NCBI GenBank assembly: GCA_021162285.1
Contig: JAGGYZ010000260.1
Span: 1 to 10,181, forward strand
Origin: Candidatus Fermentibacteraceae bacterium
GTDB lineage: Bacteria > Fermentibacterota > Fermentibacteria > Fermentibacterales > JCC-6
Reading direction: 5' to 3'
DNA length: 10,181 bases
Shown: positions 1 to 6,541 of the stretch, piece after piece
Layout of the letters: each line of letters begins with the position of its first letter
How positions within the stretch are numbered: the stretch's first letter is position 1
The notes under the pieces: generated by a model
The model's database searches: none
Seen by the model: the letters and a program-made list of their open reading frames with translations, nothing else
What the model was told of the DNA's origin: nothing
Translations under genes and position numbers: made by a program

Positions 1-235
1 AATCGAGCAGGTGCGGGGATGTTCCTCTGCCCCAGGATATTCCAAGTTCTCCGGCTATTCCTGATAGAATTGCAGCGGTGCTGCCTTTACCGTTGGTGCC
101 GACAATATGAACCGTCTCAAATTGTCTCTCCGGATGGCCCAGGTCTTCCATCATGGAGAGCATCCTCTCGAGACCGTACTTCATTCCCATGCGTCTTCTG
201 CTGAAAAGCCACTTCTCCGCCTCTCTGTAGTTCAT
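1..235 (-). CDS. folC: Folylpolyglutamate/dihydrofolate synthase, N-terminal fragment
   Basis: This is a Mur-ligase-family enzyme that adds glutamate to folates (and/or dihydropteroate) using ATP in the cytoplasm. Only the first 78 residues are inside the window; the gene continues past base 1. The P-loop GTNGKGST lies at residues 46-53, and TSPHL, the family motif that follows the first Rossmann helix, lies at residues 72-76. The N-terminal NYREAEKWLF helix is also typical of FolC. The ATG start overlaps the stop of the upstream RimI-PNP gene as ATGA (232-235), and a GAGGGG ribosome site sits 8 nt before the ATG, so translation is probably coupled. It is the last visible gene of the minus-strand operon. 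Whether it is bifunctional (FolC) or monofunctional cannot be told from this fragment. Confidence 0.9.
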   Translation of the reverse strand, partial: MNYREAEKWLFSRRRMGMKYGLERMLSMMEDLGHPERQFETVHIVGTNGKGSTAAILSGIAGELGISWGRGTSPHLLD

Positions 236-1449
236 TCCAGCAGCCCCTCAAGAAGCTGAACAAGGAAACCTTCCTGTTTTGCCCTTACAGTTTCCTGTGC
301 AGAGAGAACCTCATCGTGACACACGGAATCACCGCTGTCTGTGGCATTGGTAATCAACGCCATGGCAAGAACTCTGCACCCAAGGGACCTAAGTGCCAGA
401 GCCTCCTGAACTGTAGACATGGAAACTGCAGAGGCCCCGCAATTTCTGATAAGTTCAACCTCAGCTGCAGTTTCGTACGCCGGACCGGAAACACATGCAA
501 AAACCCCTGAGTGCGAACCGGTCATCTGCCGCTTTGCCGCTGCCTGCAGTGAACCTGAATACACATCAGCAGCTGTAGAACGCCCTGGAAGATCAGGTAT
601 GCATCCGGAAAAGTTGATGTGATCTGTGAAAATCATTGCGTCACCAACTTTGTAAGAGGGATCCACAGCTCCTGCTGAACTGGTAAGAACCCATGTTCCC
701 ACACCCAGAGCAGCAAGAGCAGACGGAAGAAGTACAATCTCCCGGCCGGTATATCCCTGATACAGATGCCTTCTTCCCATAACGAACACTATTTCTCCGT
801 CTTCGCTGGTGTGCAGAGTTTGAGAATGTCCTTCCACAGCTTCACCGGCCATTCCGGGGATCTCAGAAAACGGAATAGACTGACCGCTGCCAAAAGGTTG
901 TGTTACCCAGCCCAGACCCGAACCCAGAATAACACCGATCCGGGGAGTGGTTCTAAGGCGGTTGAACAGAAAAAGCGATGTATTCAGAGAATGCCTGAAA
1001 GGTTCAACAACTTTCTCCAGCAGTACTCCGTGTGAATTATCTCCGTAGAAATTATGCAGGATTCCCATTTCGGAGAAGCTGAGACCTCTGTAAAGCTGTC
1101 TGGCGGCAGAATTTTCTTCTCTGACCTCAAGCACAACTTTGCAGGCATCCATGTGTCTGCCCCAGTAAACCGCATGACTGCAGAGATCCGCTGCAATCCC
1201 TCTGCGTCTGTAATCGGGGTGAACACACAGGCTTATTATGTGAAGTGTTTCCTGTTTGGAAATTGTTCCTGAGATGTATCCGATCGCTTTCCCGTCATCA
1301 AAAGCTCCGAGAGTATAGAGCAGGGGCTCTGTTTGAACGAGAGCCTCGATTTCCCTCATATCCCATGGGCTGGGAAAACACAATTTTTCAAGTTTGAACA
1401 GTGATTCTACATCACCGGCAGAAGGACGATAGTACTCGATAACGCTCAT
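232..1449 (-). CDS. rimI: RimI-type N-acetyltransferase fused to purine nucleoside phosphorylase
   Basis: A single 405-residue frame holds two enzymes. Residues 1-148 are a GNAT acetyltransferase of the RimI type (N-terminal acetylation of ribosomal protein S18): the acetyl-CoA loop RRRGIA is at 81-86, E108 sits in LEVREEN, and Y120 fits the catalytic tyrosine. Residues about 155-405 are a trimeric (class I) purine nucleoside phosphorylase: GSGLG at 176-180 (phosphate loop), GRRHLYQGY at 225-233, DHIN at 276-279, GPAYET at 322-327, MST at 344-346, ITN ending at N368, and H378. Against human PNP, S177, R226, H228, Y230, E326, M344, S345, N368 and H378 match S33, R84, H86, Y88, E201, M219, S220, N243 and H257. 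E89 is replaced by Q231, and N115-A116 by S257-S258. There is almost no linker between domains. The ATG overlaps the tsaB stop (ATGA); RimI beside TsaB is a common arrangement. Cytoplasmic; the domain calls are firm, the exact PNP substrate is not. Confidence 0.9.
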   Translation of the reverse strand: MSVIEYYRPSAGDVESLFKLEKLCFPSPWDMREIEALVQTEPLLYTLGAFDDGKAIGYISGTISKQETLHIISLCVHPDYRRRGIAADLCSHAVYWGRHMDACKVVLEVREENSAARQLYRGLSFSEMGILHNFYGDNSHGVLLEKVVEPFRHSLNTSLFLFNRLRTTPRIGVILGSGLGWVTQPFGSGQSIPFSEIPGMAGEAVEGHSQTLHTSEDGEIVFVMGRRHLYQGYTGREIVLLPSALAALGVGTWVLTSSAGAVDPSYKVGDAMIFTDHINFSGCIPDLPGRSTAADVYSGSLQAAAKRQMTGSHSGVFACVSGPAYETAAEVELIRNCGASAVSMSTVQEALALRSLGCRVLAMALITNATDSGDSVCHDEVLSAQETVRAKQEGFLVQLLEGLLE

Positions 1450-2102
1450 CGGGGAACAATCCTCTGGTTAAATTCCCGAAGATACAGGGGTTCAATTTCA
1501 CTGTCGAAGCCGTACCTGTCCGCAAGGGAAGAGGCGCACAGAGCAACAAACGAAGATCTGGGGTTATCCAGAAGAGGATTTGCCCACACAAGCCCCGGAC
1601 ATGACACTTCGCTTCTTCCGGAACCTGCAGCAGCGAAGACCCTGTCTGATATGTTTTTTTCAAGTACTTCCGCCGAGTAAAGAGATTGTGGAATTATCTC
1701 TTCTGAAAGAGGATCCGGTGAGCTGAAAGCCCCTGCAAATACCTCCGCCTCCCTTGCCCTGATGCACGCAAATACCGGACCTCCTGCAAGGGATGCTGCG
1801 AGAACACGAAGAGTAGACACACCCTTCACAGGAACTTCCCAGCCGGCGGAAAGACCAAGAACTGTGGAAAGGCCGATTCTAAGACCGGTGTACGATCCAG
1901 GCCCCAGAGAAACGCCGATCCCGGATAATTCTCTACCGTGAACTCCAGACTGTTCCAGAATTCTTTCTACTGCAGGGAGTATCTTCTCCGAGTGAAAACC
2001 GGCTACTGGAAGAACAAACTCCGACAACAACCTTCCGTTGTCAAGCAGCGCCACTCCGCCTGTGGACGAAGTGGTGTCAATGCCCAGCCAGATTCCACTC
2101 AA
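1446..2102 (-). CDS. tsaB: tRNA t6A biosynthesis protein TsaB
   Basis: TsaB is an ASKHA-fold, non-catalytic partner of TsaD. With TsaD and TsaE it forms the bacterial complex that transfers threonylcarbamoyl to A37 of ANN-decoding tRNAs. The 218-residue length is normal. Visible family marks are the N-terminal GIDTTSSTGGVAL strand-loop (residues 7-19), HSE at 37-39 in the activation helix, and GPGSYTGLRIG at 67-77, the TsaB signature. Translation starts at a TTG: no ATG is available before the conserved GIDTT strand, and AGGAG lies 8 nt upstream. The gene overlaps the end of tsaE by 26 nt and the RimI-PNP start by 4 nt, so it belongs to the same coupled string. TsaC and TsaD are not in the window. 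Confidence 0.95.
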   Translation of the reverse strand: MSGIWLGIDTTSSTGGVALLDNGRLLSEFVLPVAGFHSEKILPAVERILEQSGVHGRELSGIGVSLGPGSYTGLRIGLSTVLGLSAGWEVPVKGVSTLRVLAASLAGGPVFACIRAREAEVFAGAFSSPDPLSEEIIPQSLYSAEVLEKNISDRVFAAAGSGRSEVSCPGLVWANPLLDNPRSSFVALCASSLADRYGFDSEIEPLYLREFNQRIVPR

Positions 2103-2514
2103 CCTTTACTCTCCTGCTGTTCGGTGTAACACCGTTGGAAATCGATATGGTGCATCCTCTTCTCTCTCTGTAATCTTCCATACGCTCAGGCCACTCAATC
2201 AGCACCACCGCTTCAGAATCAAGTATCTCTTCAAACCCGAGCATCTGCATTTCTTCCCTGTGCCCTTCCAGCCTGTAAAGATCAATATGATGAACAACCA
2301 GACCGGATTCCCTGATACTATACACAGAATCCATAATGAATGTCGGGCTTGGTATGGCTCCCTCTACTCCCAAATAACGAATAAATGCTCTGGCAAAGGT
2401 TGACTTCCCGGCCCCGAGAAGTCCGGAAAGAAAATACCTGTCTCCCGGCTTTACAGATGCCGCAAGCTCACAGGCAAGCTCCTCAAGACCGGAGACATCA
2501 AGCTCTTTTGTCAT
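2077..2514 (-). CDS. tsaE: tRNA t6A biosynthesis ATPase TsaE
   Basis: TsaE is the small P-loop ATPase that binds the TsaB-TsaD heterodimer and resets it between catalytic rounds of t6A formation. The protein has 145 residues, close to the usual 140-155. The Walker A motif GLLGAGKST is at residues 31-39, SPTF at 56-59, HIDLYRL at 76-82 (switch/Walker B region) and the hallmark LIEWPE at 105-110. The second Walker A position is L where many members have D or E, and the residue after the lysine is S rather than T; both are tolerated changes. The ATG overlaps the porX-like stop as ATGA (2511-2514). As I recall, porX-tsaE adjacency is also common in Bacteroidetes genomes, which supports both calls. 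Confidence 0.95.
   Translation of the reverse strand: MTKELDVSGLEELACELAASVKPGDRYFLSGLLGAGKSTFARAFIRYLGVEGAIPSPTFIMDSVYSIRESGLVVHHIDLYRLEGHREEMQMLGFEEILDSEAVVLIEWPERMEDYRERRGCTISISNGVTPNSRRVKVEWNLAGH
2100..2115 (-). promoter_or_regulatory. Ribosome binding site and TTG start of tsaB
   Basis: The minus strand reads AGGAG, eight spacer bases, then TTG. The site lies inside the last codons of tsaE. It supports an internal re-initiation start that overlaps tsaE by 26 nt rather than a simple stop-start overlap. Confidence 0.75.
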
Positions 2515-4067
2515 CCTCTGTACTTCTTGGGCCTGAGTACCTCACAGGGCACAAGCATTTCTTCAAGGGAAACACCACCGTGTTGAAAAGATCCTTTGAA
2601 CTTGTACATGTCTTCCTTCTTGAAACCATTCTGCATAAGCAGATAATCTTCTCTGGCAAACAGGTAAGACTTCCTTGGATTGTCATCAGGGAGTCCCCAC
2701 CGGGCAGGATCGTTAACAACAATAGCATGCTTGGGATCAGCGACAAGAGAATGACCAAACCTGTACCTCACACTGTGAGACATTCCACGGGCGCCCCTTA
2801 CAGTGGTTATTCTGTTAGCCTGAGTAGAACCATGATCACTCGTCACAACGATGGTTGCATCTCTTGCACTGAGAGTCTTTATCATGTCAAAGAGAAATGA
2901 GTGTTCGAACCAGCCCTCTGCAAGCCTTCTGAACGCAGGCACATCAGGTGCAATATCTCTGATCAGATCAAGTTCCGACCTGCCGTGGGTAAGATGATCA
3001 ATGAAGTTTACAACTACGGCCATAAATCCGTTTTTGAGAAAATACGAGAGACCACGCTTCAGGTTTTCACCTTCCTGACGGGTAGACACTTTTGTGTAAA
3101 CAGTATCTTTGCCTGTACGCCAGCCGAACCTGCCCAGGGCGTTGTCCAGTAGCATCTGCTCATAAGAGTTAAGCCCGGGAACACCGTACTCTTCAACCCA
3201 GCGGGTTCTGTAAAATCTCCAGATGTCCCTTGGAACCAGCCCGCTGAAAATAGAATTCCGGCTGTATGGAGTCGCGGAAGGAAGACCAGCCACCATAAAA
3301 CCCGGTTCCCGGTGATACCAGTGTTCTATGGATCTTGCCATAAGCAGCCATTGATCGTACCTCATGCAGTCAACAACAAGGAAAACTACCTCTCCTTTGC
3401 CTCTGAGAAGTTCAGGCACCACCTTTCTTTCCAGAACATTGTGTGCCATAAGAGGTGCAGTGGAAGGGGAGGCTATCCAGAGGGGATAGTTGTCTTCTAT
3501 AAACCTGGAAAACCCAAGTTGAACCTGATCAAGACCACCACCCTGTATACCGTGCAGTTTTTGATCAAGTACACCGCCAAGGCTGATATCCTTTTCCATC
3601 CATGAGTGATAGAGATGAGTCCAGTCGGACAGATCGTTGTTTTTTCTGGCACGGATTCTTTCCGTTTCTGAAATAACCTCAACTGCAGCCTTTTTTACCT
3701 TGAGCATTCCGGATTCAAGCAGCCTTTTCAGCACAAGAAGAATCTGACTTGGGTTAACTGGCTTGGTAAGAAAATCTGCTATAGTTCCTGAAAGAGCCTT
3801 GTCCATAAGCTCTTCTTCTTCACTCTGTGTAACCATTACAACAGGCAGATCTTTGTAGCTTTTGCGTATCTCGTAAACGGTCTCGAGCCCGTCCATTCCC
3901 ACCATCATCTGATCCATAAGAACAAGGTCAACCCGTACACTTTTCAATATCTCAAGCGCTTCCCGCCCGGAACTGGCAGGTACAACTTCGTAGTTTCTCT
4001 TTCTTAAAAATCTGATATGGGCCTGAAGATGATCAATCTCGTCATCAACCCAGAGTATCGTTATCAA
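2511..4067 (-). CDS. porX: PorX-like response regulator with PglZ/alkaline-phosphatase domain
   Basis: This is a 518-residue, two-domain cytoplasmic protein. Residues 1-120 are a CheY-like receiver with acidic pocket DDE (8-10), phosphoacceptor D52, T80 and K102 (LTKP). The stretch VTQSEEEELMDKAL followed by IADFLTKPVNPSQILL closely resembles PorX receivers. Residues about 225-518 are a PglZ-type alkaline-phosphatase fold with a candidate two-zinc site: D233 in VVDCMRYDQW, nucleophile candidate T266 in LPSATPYSRN, D357 and H361 in NFIDHLTHG, D411-H412 in TSDHGST, and H496 in FQHGG. P. gingivalis PorX, of similar length, is a zinc phosphodiesterase active on cyclic and linear oligonucleotides and controls type IX secretion. 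Here the gene follows a histidine kinase by a TTGA overlap and precedes tsaE by ATGA. Its target is unknown; no secretion gene is visible. The receiver has MMVGMDG where MMPGMDG is usual. Confidence 0.93.
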   Translation of the reverse strand: MITILWVDDEIDHLQAHIRFLRKRNYEVVPASSGREALEILKSVRVDLVLMDQMMVGMDGLETVYEIRKSYKDLPVVMVTQSEEEELMDKALSGTIADFLTKPVNPSQILLVLKRLLESGMLKVKKAAVEVISETERIRARKNNDLSDWTHLYHSWMEKDISLGGVLDQKLHGIQGGGLDQVQLGFSRFIEDNYPLWIASPSTAPLMAHNVLERKVVPELLRGKGEVVFLVVDCMRYDQWLLMARSIEHWYHREPGFMVAGLPSATPYSRNSIFSGLVPRDIWRFYRTRWVEEYGVPGLNSYEQMLLDNALGRFGWRTGKDTVYTKVSTRQEGENLKRGLSYFLKNGFMAVVVNFIDHLTHGRSELDLIRDIAPDVPAFRRLAEGWFEHSFLFDMIKTLSARDATIVVTSDHGSTQANRITTVRGARGMSHSVRYRFGHSLVADPKHAIVVNDPARWGLPDDNPRKSYLFAREDYLLMQNGFKKEDMYKFKGSFQHGGVSLEEMLVPCEVLRPKKYRG

Positions 4068-5434
4068 TCTTTACCTCTTCCTTTAAGTGGAAGAAGAATG
4101 CTGAAAACTGTTCCAACTCCGGGTGTGCTTGAGAGAAGCCTGATTGCCCCGTTGTGGTACTCTTCCACTATTCTTCTTGCCAGAGGAAGGCCAAGCCCCC
4201 AGCCACCTTTTCTGGTAGTAAATCCCGCCTGAAACACTCTGCCCTGGTCACCGAAAGGGATACCCTTCCCATTGTCAGAAACTCTGATTTCTATCTCACC
4301 CGCCGGTGAATCACCAATTTCACAGCTTACGGTAACTTTACCGCCGCCGGGAATCCCGGCACAGGATGCAACGGCGTTCTTTACCAGATTCTCTACAACC
4401 CATCCGATCAACACTGAATTCCCGTTTATAATGTGCTCATCAGTGCTCTGCACAAGTTCAAGAACAACTCCGCTGCCCAGAAGACCTTTTCTTGCATTGA
4501 AATAGTCTACGACATTTGAAACCGTTGTTTCAACGCTCATCGGCTTCAGATTTGGTTTCCTTCCCATCTGACCGTACCTCTGAGCGATGCTTTTGAGTCT
4601 GTTTACATCTGTATTCATATGAACCAGTGCATCTTTGAGATCAGAGTTCTGGGATAGCTCTGAATCATCCTTCAACAGTTCAATCCAGCCCATAAGAGAA
4701 GACAGCGGTGTACTTATCTGATGGGCGGTCTCCCTGGCAAAACCCACCCATGACAGATCCTTGTCTCTGGATATCTCTGCACGCAGGAAAAGAAAAACAA
4801 CTGCGGCAATCAGAAGAAGCAGAGCAAGCTCAAGAAATGGTATCAGTTTCATCTCGGTGTAAAGAGGTGAAGAACCGTAAAACAGGTGACCTATTGTGTC
4901 TCCCCTGGCAATCACTGGAATAGGCTCATTCTGTGCCGCCAGTATTTCCATTTTCTTCCTGAACTCCATTATTCTGTCTGAAGGAAAATCATCCACAACC
5001 TGCCCGTTTACAATCTGGGGGTTGTTGTTCGCATCAGCAAATATCGTTGGAAATTCCAGCCGGTTAACAAGATTTCCGAACAGTCTTCTGGTAAAATCAA
5101 TTACCTCTGTCCTTTCCTGTGGAAGAAGCCTTGCAGTACGAATAAACAGAGTTGTGTCACCGCATACAGGACAGTACATAAACTCACTTTCCACACCGGA
5201 TTCATACCTTTTCCCCGGATATCCGCACTGGGTACAGGACATGATGCCAAGCTCATCTCCAGCAACACTGAGTGGATACTGAACTCCTGCCCAGAGCCAT
5301 GCGATTGTTTCGCAGTCTTTTCTGTTGGATTCGTTCAATTTGTTCACTAGACCATGGGTATACCACAGAAACATCCATATAGCCACGCTGGCAAACAGAA
5401 TAAAAACAATTCTCCTTCTGAAAACGTTACGCAT
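4064..5434 (-). CDS. Membrane sensor histidine kinase with extracytoplasmic four-cysteine (zinc-ribbon-like) region
   Basis: This 456-residue sensor kinase probably phosphorylates the adjacent PorX-like regulator. From the chosen ATG: basic N terminus MRNVFRRR, membrane segment about 9-28, a loop of roughly 168 residues, membrane segment about 197-217, then the kinase core. The H-box is RETAHQISTPLSSL with H238, the N-box VVENLVKNA is at 346-354, the G1 box DNGKGI at 387-392, FQAGFTTR at 401-408, and the G2 box GWGLGLPL at 411-418. Basic residues at the N terminus and after the second segment place the loop outside the cytoplasm. The loop holds CTQC at 67-70 and CPVC at 88-91, a zinc-ribbon spacing. 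No HAMP domain is visible between the second segment and the H-box. The frame extends upstream to a TTG at 5530, but ATG 5434 has GGAAG 6 nt before it and leaves only an 8-nt overlap with the larA-like gene. The stop overlaps the porX start. Confidence 0.92.
   Translation of the reverse strand: MRNVFRRRIVFILFASVAIWMFLWYTHGLVNKLNESNRKDCETIAWLWAGVQYPLSVAGDELGIMSCTQCGYPGKRYESGVESEFMYCPVCGDTTLFIRTARLLPQERTEVIDFTRRLFGNLVNRLEFPTIFADANNNPQIVNGQVVDDFPSDRIMEFRKKMEILAAQNEPIPVIARGDTIGHLFYGSSPLYTEMKLIPFLELALLLLIAAVVFLFLRAEISRDKDLSWVGFARETAHQISTPLSSLMGWIELLKDDSELSQNSDLKDALVHMNTDVNRLKSIAQRYGQMGRKPNLKPMSVETTVSNVVDYFNARKGLLGSGVVLELVQSTDEHIINGNSVLIGWVVENLVKNAVASCAGIPGGGKVTVSCEIGDSPAGEIEIRVSDNGKGIPFGDQGRVFQAGFTTRKGGWGLGLPLARRIVEEYHNGAIRLLSSTPGVGTVFSILLPLKGRGKD
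4065..4077 (-). promoter_or_regulatory. Ribosome binding site and TTG start of porX-like gene
   Basis: On the minus strand the sequence reads AGGAAGAGG, six spacer bases, then TTG. The TTG shares bases with the kinase stop codon (TTGA). The receiver domain's first beta strand (ILWVDDE) begins four codons later, so no downstream ATG could be used without destroying the domain. This settles the start as TTG. Confidence 0.8.
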
Positions 5435-6467
5435 TGGAGACTTCCAATACCGGGAAGGTGAATCCGGCATTTTCCTGCGTAGCCTGGCACCTCTCAGGAG
5501 GAGTGCTGAAACCAAATCTGTGCATGTCAATCCCCGTTTTGAACGACAGGTTAATCCTTTTTCTTATTCTGCTGAGGCGGAGAGCGGCATGGTCACCCAG
5601 TAAATATTCTTCAGCAGAACCCGGAACTGCAACATCAGAACCAGAATCGAGAAGAAGCCGTTCCATCTGTTCTGCTCCAAAACCCTCTGGACAGTCAGCC
5701 GCAAGAACAAGTTCACCACCGTCTTCAACTGCCTGTTCCCACAGAAATACAGCCTTCATTGCCTGATACAAGCTTACTTCAAGGGTGCCGCCAGGGCGGA
5801 CCTCAAGTGAAGTGTATCTCTGCTTTACCGGGACGCCGCAGTGTAACTCAGCAGCTTTGCAGGCTTTGTAGAAGGAGGTATCAAAGGCACCGCAAAATAC
5901 TTTTTCTGTACCTGCTACCCTGTTGACCATAATGATTTCCGTTTTTCCCGCAAGAAGAGCAGTGCCCTCCATCATATCTTCATGCACAGGGTTCCCCTGG
6001 AGTATGCCGGGCAGTGCATCGGGCTGACAGGCCAGAAAATGATTCTGTACAACTGTTTTCCGCGAAGACACTCCAGGTAGAAATGACTTGCGCCCGCCTG
6101 TGAACCCTGCAAAGTAGTGGGGTTCAACTGTAGCAAGTGCCACAACCGGACCTTCCAGCATCCAGGGGTGCATTTCCACTTCCGTTCCCCTGGATGTTGT
6201 GCCCACTGGAATATGAGTTCCGTCATCACACATATTGTTTACCGCAGACACCTTCCCGGCAAAGGCCGCTCCAAGAATAAACAGCTCTTCCTGTGGTGTT
6301 ACAGGTCTGTGGGTTCCTGTTGCAAACACAAACCTTGCTCTACCCTCAAGTAAAGGTTTTAACTCGTAGAGATATTCGGCGGAGGATGGTCTGGTTCCAT
6401 CGTTAACAACCACAGTGACAGTTCCTTTGATATCTGTGATTCTCTGCCGGACTTCCAATATGGACAT
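5427..6467 (-). CDS. larA: LarA-family nickel-pincer racemase/epimerase, short N terminus
   Basis: The protein resembles LarA, the nickel-pincer-nucleotide lactate racemase, whose family racemises several alpha-hydroxyacids. Numbering from the ATG at 6467 (346 residues), NDGTRP gives D23 and R26, ATGTHRP gives H53, PHYFAGFTGGRKSFLPG gives H117 and the cofactor-binding K127, the nickel-ligand position is H143, and LYQAMK gives Q235 and K238. These match Lactobacillus plantarum LarA D72, R75, H108, H174, K184, H200, Q295 and K298, including the 16-residue K184-H200 spacing, so it should be active if the cofactor is made. It lacks about 50 N-terminal residues of the 424-residue LarA. The cofactor genes larB, larC and larE are absent here. 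ATG 6467 is preferred over an in-frame TTG at 6479 because GAGAGG precedes it. First gene of the operon; substrate unknown. Confidence 0.85.
   Translation of the reverse strand: MSILEVRQRITDIKGTVTVVVNDGTRPSSAEYLYELKPLLEGRARFVFATGTHRPVTPQEELFILGAAFAGKVSAVNNMCDDGTHIPVGTTSRGTEVEMHPWMLEGPVVALATVEPHYFAGFTGGRKSFLPGVSSRKTVVQNHFLACQPDALPGILQGNPVHEDMMEGTALLAGKTEIIMVNRVAGTEKVFCGAFDTSFYKACKAAELHCGVPVKQRYTSLEVRPGGTLEVSLYQAMKAVFLWEQAVEDGGELVLAADCPEGFGAEQMERLLLDSGSDVAVPGSAEEYLLGDHAALRLSRIRKRINLSFKTGIDMHRFGFSTPPERCQATQENAGFTFPVLEVSNA
5432..5445 (-). promoter_or_regulatory. Ribosome binding site deciding the histidine kinase start
   Basis: GGAAG on the minus strand, a 6-nt spacer, then ATG at 5434. Choosing this start removes 32 N-terminal residues of the longer open frame that lack kinase features and would overlap the upstream gene by about 100 nt. 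It also places the first membrane segment directly after a short basic leader. Confidence 0.75.
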
Positions 6468-6477
6468 CACACCTCTC
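6465..6477 (-). promoter_or_regulatory. Ribosome binding site deciding the larA-like start
   Basis: GAGAGG on the minus strand, four spacer bases, then ATG at 6467. The TTG four codons further upstream has no purine-rich site before it and lies within this same stretch, so the ATG is the better start. Confidence 0.65.
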
Positions 6478-6538
6478 AATGGATAGACTACCTGTGCAAT
6501 CCTGACTGTTGAATATACGCACCACCGGGAGGTACGAC
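6468..6538. promoter_or_regulatory. Divergent promoter gap between the minus operon and the Tim44/TerB gene
   Basis: These 71 nt separate two divergently read genes, each the first of a coupled string, so promoters for both directions must lie here or slightly inside the genes. The only AT-rich core is gaatatac at 6511-6518, which could serve as a -10-like element on either strand. I see no convincing -35 box, operator palindrome or riboswitch. The promoter role is inferred from gene layout. Confidence 0.4.
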
Positions 6539-6541
6539 ATG
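6527..6541 (+). promoter_or_regulatory. Ribosome binding site deciding the Tim44/TerB protein start
   Basis: GGGAGG, a 6-nt spacer (TACGAC) and ATG at 6539. This is the strongest ribosome site near the gene and rejects an upstream in-frame TTG at 6509. It gives a protein starting with MISRKK, a basic leader directly before a hydrophobic stretch. Confidence 0.85.

Noticed and set aside
2511..4067. Evidence for a type IX secretion system in the window
   Set aside because: Only a porX-like regulator is present; no por structural gene or CTD cargo is visible, so the function cannot be carried over.
5435..5530. Longer histidine kinase start (TTG at 5530)
   Set aside because: It would overlap the larA-like gene by about 100 nt and add 32 residues without kinase features; the ATG at 5434 has a well-spaced ribosome site.
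6509..6538. Upstream TTG start for the Tim44/TerB protein
   Set aside because: The strong GGGAGG site lies between this TTG and the ATG at 6539, so it serves the ATG.
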